DNA from: Gammaproteobacteria bacterium
Lineage (GTDB): Bacteria; Pseudomonadota; Gammaproteobacteria; Enterobacterales; Alteromonadaceae
Direction: 5' to 3'
Assembly: GCA_027484495.1 (NCBI GenBank)
Contig: JAIXSW010000615.1
Span: 1-5,035 of the forward strand
Length of the DNA stretch: 5,035 nucleotides
The notes under the pieces are model-generated. The model searched no databases and had not been told where the DNA came from. It saw only the letters and a program-made list of their open reading frames with translations. A program made the position numbers and the translations under genes. Positions 1 to 5,035 of this stretch are shown here, piece after piece; position 1 is the first letter of the stretch; every line of letters starts with the position of its first letter.

Positions 1-327
1 ATCCGCTGTGAACCCCTGCAAGCCGAAGTGATACAAGTGAAACAAAATCAAGTCCTACTGAGTATTGGCAAAGCAGATGGCGCCAGTATTGGTGACACTT
101 TCAAGCTGGACCATCGCCGCGAAATCCCCGATAGCTTTGGTCGGATCCAACCTTTACTGGCAGTCACCGAGCTGACGGTGAAAATTACACAACTGAGTAG
201 TGAAGCGGCATGGGCGGAAAGTGTAAATGCCGATTTACTCGCCAACATTCAAGCGGGAGATTTGGCAATGCCAAACCGCAAACCAGTTGACGATTTTGGC
301 GATGAGGCAGATATCACAGAAGACTAA
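1..327 (+). CDS. flgT: Flagellar assembly protein FlgT-like, C-terminal part (5' end outside window)
   Basis: The reading frame is open from base 1 and ends with TAA at 325-327, giving 108 visible residues; the GTG at 28 is internal, not a start. The visible part fits the C-terminal beta-rich domain of FlgT: a QVLLSIGKADGASIGDTFKL stretch (short beta strand, then G-x-x-x-G-x-x-G-D turns), a later ITQLSSEAAWAES segment, and a final NIQAGDLAMP motif before an acidic tail (DDFGDEADITED). In Vibrio, FlgT is a periplasmic protein of the H ring around the polar-flagellum basal body and is needed to assemble the MotX/MotY T ring; that role is family knowledge. The neighbouring FlgO-domain genes support the call. 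The gene converges on the tRNA gene with a 2-base gap. The signal peptide and N-terminal domains are not visible, so the assignment rests on the tail plus context. Confidence 0.72.
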   Translation: MRCEPLQAEVIQVKQNQVLLSIGKADGASIGDTFKLDHRREIPDSFGRIQPLLAVTELTVKITQLSSEAAWAESVNADLLANIQAGDLAMPNRKPVDDFGDEADITED

Positions 328-329
328 AC

Positions 330-405
330 TGGCTGCCCCGGCGAGACTCGAACTCACGACTGGCGCTTAGGAGGCACCCGTTATATCCAGTTTAACTACG
401 AGGCA
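330..405 (-). tRNA. tRNA-Arg, anticodon CCU
   Basis: The minus strand folds into a full 76-nt cloverleaf. Acceptor arms TGCCTCG (399-405) and CGGGGCA (334-340) pair with one G-T wobble. The D stem is GTTA/TAAC. The anticodon stem GGTGC/GCGCC encloses loop CTCCTAA (367-373), so the anticodon is CCU (369-371) and reads AGG. The T stem GTGAG/CTCGC encloses TTCGAGT. The discriminator is G, followed by an encoded CCA (330-332). It resembles E. coli argW, including the GTTAAA..GGATATAAC D arm. It lies downstream of the FlgO-domain operon on the same strand and reads head-on into the flgT 3' end. No intrinsic terminator with a T tract is visible after it. Confidence 0.96.
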
Positions 406-416
406 GCAGAGCAAAG

Positions 417-445
417 AGTCTAACAGATGGTCACAGTGCTGTGAA
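417..445 (-). promoter_or_regulatory. Putative sigma-70 promoter of the tRNA-Arg gene
   Basis: On the minus strand, TTCACA (440-445; 5 of 6 matches to TTGACA) lies 17 bases before TAGACT (417-422; 4 of 6 matches to TATAAT). The mature tRNA begins 11 bases after the -10 box, a sensible distance. The -35 box overlaps an inverted repeat TCACAG-TG-CTGTGA (431-444). Box quality is moderate and the promoter is inferred from position and spacing only. Confidence 0.5.
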
Positions 446-477
446 TCGCTCTGAAATCAATAGATTAAATAAACAGC

Positions 478-493
478 GCCTGTATAAACAGGC
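478..493 (-). terminator. Possible terminator hairpin after the FlgO-domain operon
   Basis: On the minus strand GCCTGT-TTAT-ACAGGC forms a perfect 6-bp stem with a 4-base loop, about 30 bases past the TGA stop of the last lipoprotein gene. It is followed by GCTGTTTATTTAAT, which is T-rich but not an uninterrupted T tract. It may therefore be a weak terminator, letting some operon transcription continue into the tRNA gene, or only a 3'-end-stabilising hairpin. Confidence 0.4.
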
Positions 494-522
494 ATCTGTG
501 ATTTAACTGACTATCAGTGATT

Positions 523-1323
523 TCAAGGCTGAATTTGTTGTAATACCAGATGTGGCAACAAGGTTGATGCTGCTGCGACCACTTGCTGGCCTCTGACCGA
601 CACTACTCGGCTGTTAATTTGTACACCCCGGCGCGTTGTCACCAAAGTGCCTACCAGGATGTAATCCATGCCAGCTTTTTCTGATAACTGGCGGACGTCA
701 CGCGACAAGGCAAAATCCCCTTCCCGGCTGACGGTGATTTTTTTGGTTAGTTTAAAATCAATCACTTCCACGCCGTGTTGTGGCAGTGTCGTCGCCATAG
801 CCTCGGCGAACTGATTACCCAGCGCATTGCTGTGTTGCAAACTGTCATCAAATTCAACAAAGCTGGTCACGCCCACTTTAGCGCCTTTTAACACGTCAAA
901 TGCGGCCAGTTTAAAACCAAGCTGGCCGGCATAATCTGTCAGCTGCTTCTTACTATGCTGCAGATGTGGGTATGGTGATGCCACCATGGCCCCCGCTTCA
1001 ACTGCAACTGGAAACTCCGACGGCAGCATCTTGCGGGTCAGCCTTGGCTGAGCTGGTACAACAGGTAAAAATGGCCGGGCGTTTGGGTCGTTGGCAACCA
1101 TATCAAGCTGCGAGGGCCTGGTAATGGTTCCGACCGGTTCTGCTTCAGCCATCGGCTTGTCTTGCAGCACGTAACCATCACTGCCAACAGCGGTGGGACT
1201 AGACTGTTCGGTTGCTACTGTCGTGTCCGAATTAGATGTAGCACGGCTATGTTTGTCACACTCACACCACTGAGCACAGCCGGACAAACCGAGTAAAAAC
1301 AAACTCAATGCCGTTTTTTTCAT
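523..1323 (-). CDS. FlgO-domain outer-membrane lipoprotein, third gene of operon
   Basis: This is a 266-residue lipoprotein. MKK, a hydrophobic stretch and a lipobox LSGC (residues 13-16) predict lipidation at Cys16; Ala-Gln after it suggests export to the outer membrane. Two further cysteines follow at once (C20, C22). Residues about 25-115 are a Ser/Thr/Pro/Ala-rich linker without recognisable fold. Residues about 145-262 are an FlgO domain: VTSFVEFDD, LGNQ (168-171), VIDF (187-190), GDFALSRD (202-209), VGTL (224-227), then NSRVVSV and a VVAAAS..LP ending. FlgO proteins are outer-membrane flagellar accessory lipoproteins in vibrios; the exact role here is inferred. The ATG at 1321-1323 is preferred to the in-frame GTG at 1332 because AGGG at 1332-1335 sits 8 bases before it and MKK starts typical signal peptides. 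With this start the upstream gene's stop is 1 base away, indicating translational coupling. Of the three paralogues it has the longest linker. Confidence 0.85.
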   Translation of the reverse strand: MKKTALSLFLLGLSGCAQWCECDKHSRATSNSDTTVATEQSSPTAVGSDGYVLQDKPMAEAEPVGTITRPSQLDMVANDPNARPFLPVVPAQPRLTRKMLPSEFPVAVEAGAMVASPYPHLQHSKKQLTDYAGQLGFKLAAFDVLKGAKVGVTSFVEFDDSLQHSNALGNQFAEAMATTLPQHGVEVIDFKLTKKITVSREGDFALSRDVRQLSEKAGMDYILVGTLVTTRRGVQINSRVVSVRGQQVVAAASTLLPHLVLQQIQP

Positions 1324-1324
1324 T

Positions 1325-2041
1325 TTATTCACCCTGCTTCAGTAACAGTTTTTCTGCACCACCAGATTGATAGAGTGCGTCGACAACCTGTTGTGGGATA
1401 AAGCCCTGTGCAGTTGCAGCAACCTTTTTACTGGCCACGGACACTAGCCGCGCATTGATCAACGTCCCGCCTTGGTGGCGCACTAAAGTGCCACCGAGCA
1501 CAAACTCAATCGGCTGTTCTTCTTTGAGTTCCATGAAATCACGGCTGAAGACAAAATCGCCCTGCGGCGTCACGCGGATGTAATCGGTAGTTTTGAAGTC
1601 GATCACGCCAAGACCAAACTGATGCACTTCATGCATAAAACTCTCAGACAACTGATTGCCGAGTAAATCAGTTTGATCATAAGGACCGTCCAGGTAAACA
1701 AAACTGGTCATGCCTATCACCATTTGCGGATTCACCAGATCAAGATTGGCGACTAAATCATGCATCATGCTTTGCACATAGTGGTTCACATTGACTGCAG
1801 CTTGCGGTTGATATTGCGATTGCATTTTTTGTGTAGCCTGCTGCGTGGCTTGATAGGCTTCGCCATCATACAATCCGGGACTGACATAATATTGCGGTCT
1901 AGCGGACTGTTTCGCCGGACCCTGTAAAGCGATTTCCGAACCAGCGTCATCTCCGCCGGTTAGCAACGAATAACGCTCCCAACTGGCACAACCGGATAAC
2001 ACTGTCAGGCATAACAACAAAAGACTGTGAATTTTTTTCAT
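1325..2041 (-). CDS. FlgO-domain outer-membrane lipoprotein, second gene of operon
   Basis: This is a 238-residue predicted lipoprotein: MKKIHS, a Leu-rich core and lipobox LSGC (15-18), with lipidated Cys18 followed by Ala-Ser, which favours outer-membrane sorting. After a Gln/Ala-rich spacer, NHYVQSMMHDLVANL (86-100) begins the FlgO domain. It continues with IGMTSFVYLDG, LLGNQLSESF (126-135), GVIDFK (145-150), QGDFVFSRDFMEL (160-172), LGGTL (182-186) and NARLVSV (196-202). Of the three paralogues this one carries the family motifs most completely, so it is the best candidate for the true FlgO orthologue. A canonical flgO could also lie outside the window near flgT, so no symbol is given. 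ATG 2041 is chosen over the in-frame TTG at 2053 because GGAA (2048-2051) lies 6 bases upstream and a normal signal peptide begins there. It ends 1 base before the next gene's ATG. Confidence 0.87.
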   Translation of the reverse strand: MKKIHSLLLLCLTVLSGCASWERYSLLTGGDDAGSEIALQGPAKQSARPQYYVSPGLYDGEAYQATQQATQKMQSQYQPQAAVNVNHYVQSMMHDLVANLDLVNPQMVIGMTSFVYLDGPYDQTDLLGNQLSESFMHEVHQFGLGVIDFKTTDYIRVTPQGDFVFSRDFMELKEEQPIEFVLGGTLVRHQGGTLINARLVSVASKKVAATAQGFIPQQVVDALYQSGGAEKLLLKQGE

Positions 2042-2068
2042 AGTTGGTTCCAAATGATTCCGGCGATC

Positions 2069-2662
2069 TTAATTGTCACTCTGACGATATAACTTTTGTT
2101 GCCGCAGCTGCACTTGTTCAGTAGCGCCCAGCACTTCTGCCGGAATAAGGTCTGACGCCGCAGCCACAACGGTATTGGTTTGTATATCGACCATCCGGGC
2201 ATTAACTGTAGTGTACTGTTCAGCCTGATTTAGCGTACCGACGATGACATAACGCACCGCCTGTTGTGTCGCCAGTTCAGTTAAATCACGGGTCAGCAAA
2301 CGCTCATGATCGCTGAAAACTTCAACGGCCTGGCCCGCTCGCAACTCTTTGACCTGATAACCACGCTGTGAAGCCACTGCAATCATGCTCTCCTGCAATT
2401 GTAATCCGAGCAAATTCTGTGACAGGTTATATGGATCTGGCGTCAGGCTGCGCAACTCGGTAAAGCTAACGACAGCGAGCGCGCCCTTGGGCAAAGGCTG
2501 CACTCCGGCAAACAATCTGCCAGCCAGCCGCTCGGTGTACATCAAAATAGGGCCTACGGCCACATCCTGCACGGACGCGGCAGTTTCTTGCCGATCTGGT
2601 TGTTGCTGGCAAGCCGCCAAACTGGCGCTCAGGGCCAGCAGGATCAAGCAGGAATGTCGCAT
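2069..2662 (-). CDS. Divergent FlgO-domain lipoprotein, first gene of operon
   Basis: This is a 197-residue predicted lipoprotein: MRHS, a hydrophobic segment and lipobox LAAC (15-18), with Cys18 followed by a Gln run (QQQ). The linker is short, so the FlgO-like domain starts near residue 38: ILMYTERLAGRLF (39-51), LAVVSFTEL (62-70), NLLGLQLQESM (83-93), RGYQVKEL (100-107), LLTRDLTEL (122-130), YVIVGTL (138-144), VNARMVDI (153-160) and VVAAASDLIP. It diverges from its neighbours at two otherwise shared motifs: VIDFK becomes VKELR, and GDF-x-x-SRD becomes HERLLTRD. The domain identity is therefore clear, but it may be a specialised paralogue. ATG 2662 is chosen because it opens a proper signal peptide and has a G-rich GGGGG tract 4 bases upstream; the in-frame TTG at 2701 would add 13 residues that do not suit a signal peptide and would start upstream of the predicted transcript. 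A 27-base gap separates it from the next gene. Confidence 0.82.
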   Translation of the reverse strand: MRHSCLILLALSASLAACQQQPDRQETAASVQDVAVGPILMYTERLAGRLFAGVQPLPKGALAVVSFTELRSLTPDPYNLSQNLLGLQLQESMIAVASQRGYQVKELRAGQAVEVFSDHERLLTRDLTELATQQAVRYVIVGTLNQAEQYTTVNARMVDIQTNTVVAAASDLIPAEVLGATEQVQLRQQKLYRQSDN

Positions 2663-2688
2663 GGAACCCCCGGACAAATAAAAAAACC

Positions 2689-2710
2689 GCTGAATTGCCA
2701 AAGATTCAGC
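2689..2710 (-). terminator. Hairpin plus T tract overlapping the sigma-54 promoter
   Basis: A perfect 7-bp inverted repeat, GCTGAAT and ATTCAGC (arms 2689-2695 and 2704-2710, 8-base loop), is followed on the minus strand by GG and seven T's (2680-2686). That is the form of an intrinsic terminator. It would act only on minus-strand RNA arriving from further upstream, because the predicted sigma-54 start site (about 2697) lies in the loop. A role in insulating the lipoprotein operon from read-through is inference; it could equally be a DNA-level operator. Confidence 0.4.
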
Positions 2711-2724
2711 AAAAAACCTGCCAG
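2708..2724 (-). promoter_or_regulatory. Sigma-54 (RpoN) -24/-12 promoter of the FlgO-domain operon
   Basis: The minus strand reads CTGGCAGGTTTTTTGCT. Against the consensus YTGGCACG-R-N3-TTGCW, the invariant GG (2721-2722) and GC (2709-2710) have exactly the required spacing. The leading Y and trailing W also fit. The only deviations are G for C in the sixth base of TGGCAC and T at the R position. Predicted transcription starts near 2697, about 35 bases before the ATG at 2662. In Vibrio cholerae the flgO/flgP genes belong to the sigma-54/FlrC tier of the flagellar hierarchy, so the site makes biological sense. No activator site is identified. Confidence 0.68.
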
Positions 2725-2758
2725 AGTGTCAGTCAGAATAAAATTATCCGTCAGAAAT

Positions 2759-2787
2759 TTGGGGTCTGTCGGGGGCTTCGGTATACT
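2759..2787 (+). promoter_or_regulatory. Putative sigma-70 promoter of the yegD-like gene
   Basis: TATACT (2782-2787; 5 of 6 matches to the -10 consensus) lies 17 bases after TTGGGG (2759-2764), a weak -35 box keeping only the TTG. The bases after the -10 are GC-rich (GCGGCGC), then a T run. The predicted start near 2794 gives a leader of about 35 bases to the ATG at 2828. The -10 is convincing; the -35 is not. Confidence 0.5.
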
Positions 2788-2827
2788 GCGGCGCTTTTTT
2801 GGCGCAAAGCTTAAGGGCCAGCACGTT

Positions 2828-4135
2828 ATGCATTCATCTTATCTCGGTATCGACTTTGGTACTTCTAACTGCACAGCCGGAAGACTCAGCCTGTCGCGTC
2901 AACCGGAATTGCTGGCTCTGGAAGCCGGCTCTTCTTACCTGAGCTCGGCGTTATACCTGCCATGGCCGGAAAGCTATGACGTTGACGACGACACTCAGAA
3001 AAAGCCTTCACTGGCACAGCTGTTGCGCCAACCACAGATGGCGTTGTTGGGCCAGGCCGCACACGACCGCTACAGCACCGACCCTCTCGGCGGTATTTTT
3101 ATCCGCTCGCCCAAGTCGATGTTGGGTTCAAGACTCAATCCGCTGCAAACGCAGCTCTACCAGCAAGTGTGTGGTCTGATGTTGTCGCACATTCACCAAT
3201 GTGCGGATCAAAGTAGCCAACAACATGCCGAATATGCCGTGATCGGCCGGCCAGTGCATTTTCAGGGCATTGATGGCGCTGACGGTGATGCCCGTGCCGA
3301 GACTTTGCTGCGTGCCGCAGCAGCCAGTGCCGGTTTTCGCGAAGTGCAGTTTGCCTATGAGCCGGTCGCAGCGGCCGTTGAATACGAGCGTACGTTAACG
3401 TCTGAACAACTGGTGTTGGTGGTCGATATTGGAGGGGGCACGTCTGATATCAGCTTAATCCGCTTAGGCCCAAATCACGCGCATCAGGCTGACCGCAGTG
3501 CTGATTTACTCAGTCACGCCGGCCGGCGTCTTGGCGGCGTCGATATGGATATCAAACTGGCAATTTATGGCCTGATGCCATTATTGGGCCGCGGCAGTCT
3601 GGCGCAAAGTGGTAAGCCGCTGCCGTCGGCTTTGTTCAGTGATGCAGTCAACATCATCGATATCTATGCACAGGAGCAGTTTTATCAACCTGCCACCGCA
3701 AAAGAGATCAGCAAGCTACTGGAAATAGCCGCAGCGCCTGCACAGGTGGCATTGCTACAAACTTTGTATCAGCAGCACCTCAGTTATTATCTGGTGCAAC
3801 AGGCGGAACAAGCCAAAATAAGCCTCGCAACAGCTGCTCAGGTGCAGGTCGATCTGGATCGGTTACACCCAGGTCTTGGTACTGAATTGGATAATGCGAT
3901 GCTGGATCATGCGCTTTATGTCGAAATGAACAGTTTAAAAGTGCTGATCAGTGATTGCCTGACGGCAGCCGGGGTTGTCCCTGATCAGATTTTCTTAACC
4001 GGCGGCGCTTCAGCGGCCAGCGGAGTCAAGCGACAATTGCAGCAATTATTGCCAGATGTCCCGCTAATCGCCGGAGATCGCTTCGGTTCGGTTGGTAAAG
4101 GTCTCTGTACATTAGCAGCTCTGCATTTTGCCTGA
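2828..4135 (+). CDS. yegD: Hsp70-family ATPase of the YegD type
   Basis: This 435-residue protein has the actin/Hsp70 ATPase fold. Visible elements are phosphate-1 loop IDFGTSN (8-14), RSPKSMLG (93-100), VIGRPVHFQG (138-147), YEPVAAA (177-183), phosphate-2 loop VVDIGGGTSD (198-207), GGVDMDI (236-242) and adenosine motif LTGGASAASG (390-399). These segments and the overall order match E. coli YegD, which is about 450 residues. Like that family it ends at the nucleotide-binding portion plus a helical insert and has no classical Hsp70 substrate-binding domain or EEVD tail. It is a predicted cytoplasmic ATPase; substrate and partners are unknown. The start is ATG 2828 because the ATPase fold begins seven residues later. 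The frame stays open upstream to 2588, but that part overlaps the divergent lipoprotein gene and its promoter. The ribosome site is weak (AAGGG about 10 bases upstream). No terminator is obvious after the TGA. Confidence 0.88.
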   Translation: MHSSYLGIDFGTSNCTAGRLSLSRQPELLALEAGSSYLSSALYLPWPESYDVDDDTQKKPSLAQLLRQPQMALLGQAAHDRYSTDPLGGIFIRSPKSMLGSRLNPLQTQLYQQVCGLMLSHIHQCADQSSQQHAEYAVIGRPVHFQGIDGADGDARAETLLRAAAASAGFREVQFAYEPVAAAVEYERTLTSEQLVLVVDIGGGTSDISLIRLGPNHAHQADRSADLLSHAGRRLGGVDMDIKLAIYGLMPLLGRGSLAQSGKPLPSALFSDAVNIIDIYAQEQFYQPATAKEISKLLEIAAAPAQVALLQTLYQQHLSYYLVQQAEQAKISLATAAQVQVDLDRLHPGLGTELDNAMLDHALYVEMNSLKVLISDCLTAAGVVPDQIFLTGGASAASGVKRQLQQLLPDVPLIAGDRFGSVGKGLCTLAALHFA

Positions 4136-4199
4136 GAATAGAGGAATGGCGGATCGGCGAAATCCTGATACAAAGATAGCCAGCGCCCGGCATCCAAGG

Positions 4200-4205
4200 T
4201 AGAAT
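4200..4205 (+). promoter_or_regulatory. Putative -10 box for the rhlE-like gene
   Basis: TAGAAT matches TATAAT at 5 of 6 positions and is followed by GCGCGAC and a TTTTT run. No good -35 hexamer is found 16-18 bases upstream. The predicted start near 4212 would give a leader of about 48 bases. It resembles the -10 region of the preceding gene (TATACT, GCG, then C and a T run), which supports it modestly. Confidence 0.4.
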
Positions 4206-4222
4206 GCGCGACTTTTTCGTAC

Positions 4223-4256
4223 AGCCCCACCCCGGCGCGCTGTGCTACCTGGGGTT
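4223..4256 (+). promoter_or_regulatory. Possible leader hairpin covering the rhlE ribosome site
   Basis: AGCCCCA (4223-4229) can pair with TGGGGTT (4250-4256), giving 7 bp with one G-U wobble and a 20-base loop. The second strand holds the GGGG that is the only ribosome-binding candidate for the ATG at 4260. A second C run (ACCCC, 4229-4233) offers an alternative pairing with GGGGT. Control of translation by this fold is inference; GC-rich leaders form such pairings by chance fairly often. Confidence 0.25.
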
Positions 4257-4259
4257 GAT

Positions 4260-5035
4260 ATGTCGTTTTCTGCGTTAAATTTAGATCCGAAGCTGTTACA
4301 GGCAATTACTGATGCTGGTTACAGCACGCCCACTCCGATCCAGCAACAAGCCATTCCGGCGGTGCTGAGTGGCCGCGATCTGATGGCTGCTGCCCAGACC
4401 GGTACCGGCAAAACTGCCAGCTTCGTACTGCCGATCCTGCAACAGCTGATGAGTCAACCGGCGACGCATCCGCGCCCGGTTCGCGCACTCATTCTGACCC
4501 CAACCCGCGAACTTGCCGCGCAGGTCAGTGAACAAGTGGCAAAATACAGCCAACACCTGCAGCCAAAACTGAAACATCTGGTGGTGTTTGGTGGTGTGTC
4601 CATCAATCCACAAATGCAGGCATTGCGTGGCGGTGTAGATATTCTGACCGCAACCCCAGGTCGTTTATTAGATTTGATTGGCCAAAACGCCTTGAAAATC
4701 AATCAGGTGCAAACGCTGGTGCTGGATGAAGCTGACCGCATGCTGGACATGGGCTTTATCCACGACATTAAGAAAATTTTGGCGTTACTGCCAAAGCAAC
4801 GGCAAAACCTGCTGTTCTCTGCCACCTTCTCTGATGACATTAAACAGTTCACCAACAAACTGCTGCACAATCCGATGTCCATCAGTGTGGCGCCACAAAA
4901 CAGTACCGCAGAAAAAGTTGAACAGCAGGTGTATCAGGTCGCCAAAGGCCAGAAATCCGCCACGCTGATCCAGCTGATCGCCAAAAACGATTGGAAACAA
5001 GTGCTGGTATTTATGGCGACTAAACATGAAGCCAA
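4260..5035 (+). CDS. rhlE: DEAD-box ATP-dependent RNA helicase, RhlE type (3' end outside window)
   Basis: The frame is open from ATG 4260 to the window edge (258 complete codons, no stop). It shows the DEAD-box helicase core in order: Phe3 and Q motif TPTPIQ (23-28), Walker A AQTGTGKT (45-52), motif Ia PTRELA (81-86), GG (111-112), motif Ib TPGR (132-135), motif II DEAD (156-159), motif III SAT (187-189), and the start of the second RecA domain with VLVFMATK near the end. It is a cytoplasmic enzyme that unwinds short RNA duplexes using ATP. RhlE proteins act in ribosome maturation and RNA turnover, often at low temperature (family knowledge). The DEADRMLDMGF stretch, the short N-terminus and SFSALNLDPKLLQAI favour RhlE over SrmB, DeaD or RhlB; the diagnostic C-terminal tail is not visible. 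The start has a G-rich tract (GGGG, 4251-4254) 5 bases upstream. Confidence 0.9.
   Translation, partial: MSFSALNLDPKLLQAITDAGYSTPTPIQQQAIPAVLSGRDLMAAAQTGTGKTASFVLPILQQLMSQPATHPRPVRALILTPTRELAAQVSEQVAKYSQHLQPKLKHLVVFGGVSINPQMQALRGGVDILTATPGRLLDLIGQNALKINQVQTLVLDEADRMLDMGFIHDIKKILALLPKQRQNLLFSATFSDDIKQFTNKLLHNPMSISVAPQNSTAEKVEQQVYQVAKGQKSATLIQLIAKNDWKQVLVFMATKHEA

Noticed and set aside
261..275. Perfect hairpin TTTGGC-AAT-GCCAAA as a terminator for the tRNA transcript
   Set aside because: It lies inside the flgT coding region and has no T tract on the minus strand, so it is more likely a chance consequence of codon choice.
431..444. Inverted repeat TCACAG-TG-CTGTGA as a CRP site
   Set aside because: The CRP consensus is TGTGA-N6-TCACA; here the half-sites are in the opposite order and spacing is wrong. 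No other regulator is recognised.
2385..2681. Plus-strand open frame of 98 codons
   Set aside because: It is fully antisense to the first lipoprotein gene; its Cys/Arg/Ser-rich translation shows no motif, and the opposite strand has a clear lipoprotein.
2745..2752. Minus-strand ACGGATAA as a sigma-28 -10 element
   Set aside because: It matches the GCCGATAA consensus at 6 of 8 bases, but no TAAA-type -35 element lies about 15 bases upstream; the sigma-54 site is far better.
2728..2754. Three GTCAG repeats upstream of the sigma-54 promoter as activator sites
   Set aside because: Units are very short and unevenly spaced, and do not match any flagellar activator motif I can name.
2588..2827. 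In-frame upstream extension of the Hsp70-like gene (80 extra residues)
   Set aside because: The extension overlaps the divergent lipoprotein gene and both promoters, has no Hsp70-like content, and the ATPase fold begins just after ATG 2828.
3985..5027. Several minus-strand open frames of 60-106 codons
   Set aside because: They lie antisense to the yegD-like and rhlE-like genes, have no recognisable domains, and the plus strand encodes well-conserved motifs throughout.

Overview
The window looks like an ordinary chromosomal segment from a polar-flagellated gammaproteobacterium. The evidence is an FlgT-type flagellar protein, FlgO-domain lipoproteins and a sigma-54-like promoter, together with yegD-type and rhlE-type genes of gammaproteobacterial character. 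Base composition is moderate, neither AT-rich nor GC-rich by eye. Marine or freshwater Alteromonadales-like groups (for example Rheinheimera/Alishewanella relatives) fit best, but genus is inference. I see no integrase, transposase, phage gene or CRISPR array.

Left part (1-522): the 3' end of a plus-strand flgT-like gene stops two bases before the 3' end of a complete minus-strand tRNA-Arg(CCU) gene with an encoded CCA. Upstream of the tRNA lies a plausible sigma-70 promoter, then a hairpin that probably ends the next operon.

Middle (523-2662, minus strand): three tandem lipoprotein genes of the FlgO domain family, each with a signal peptide and lipobox. Gaps are 1 and 27 bases, so they read as one operon. 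Just upstream is a near-consensus sigma-54 (-24/-12) promoter at 2708-2724, the promoter class used for flagellar genes in vibrios. A hairpin followed by seven T's overlaps the promoter's -12 element and predicted start site. FlgT and FlgO proteins belong to the outer basal-body structures of sheathed or polar flagella, so the left half is a flagellar accessory locus with an apparent expansion of FlgO paralogues.

Right part (2663-5035, plus strand): a divergent promoter region leads into a YegD-type Hsp70-like ATPase (2828-4135). A 124-base intergenic region with a -10-like box and a possible ribosome-site-masking hairpin follows. The window ends inside a RhlE-type DEAD-box RNA helicase (4260 to the edge). 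These two are general protein and RNA housekeeping genes with no evident link to the flagellar block.

No stretch over 300 bases lacks a gene. The most notable features are the FlgO triplet and the architecture of its sigma-54 promoter; neither amounts to a clearly new system.
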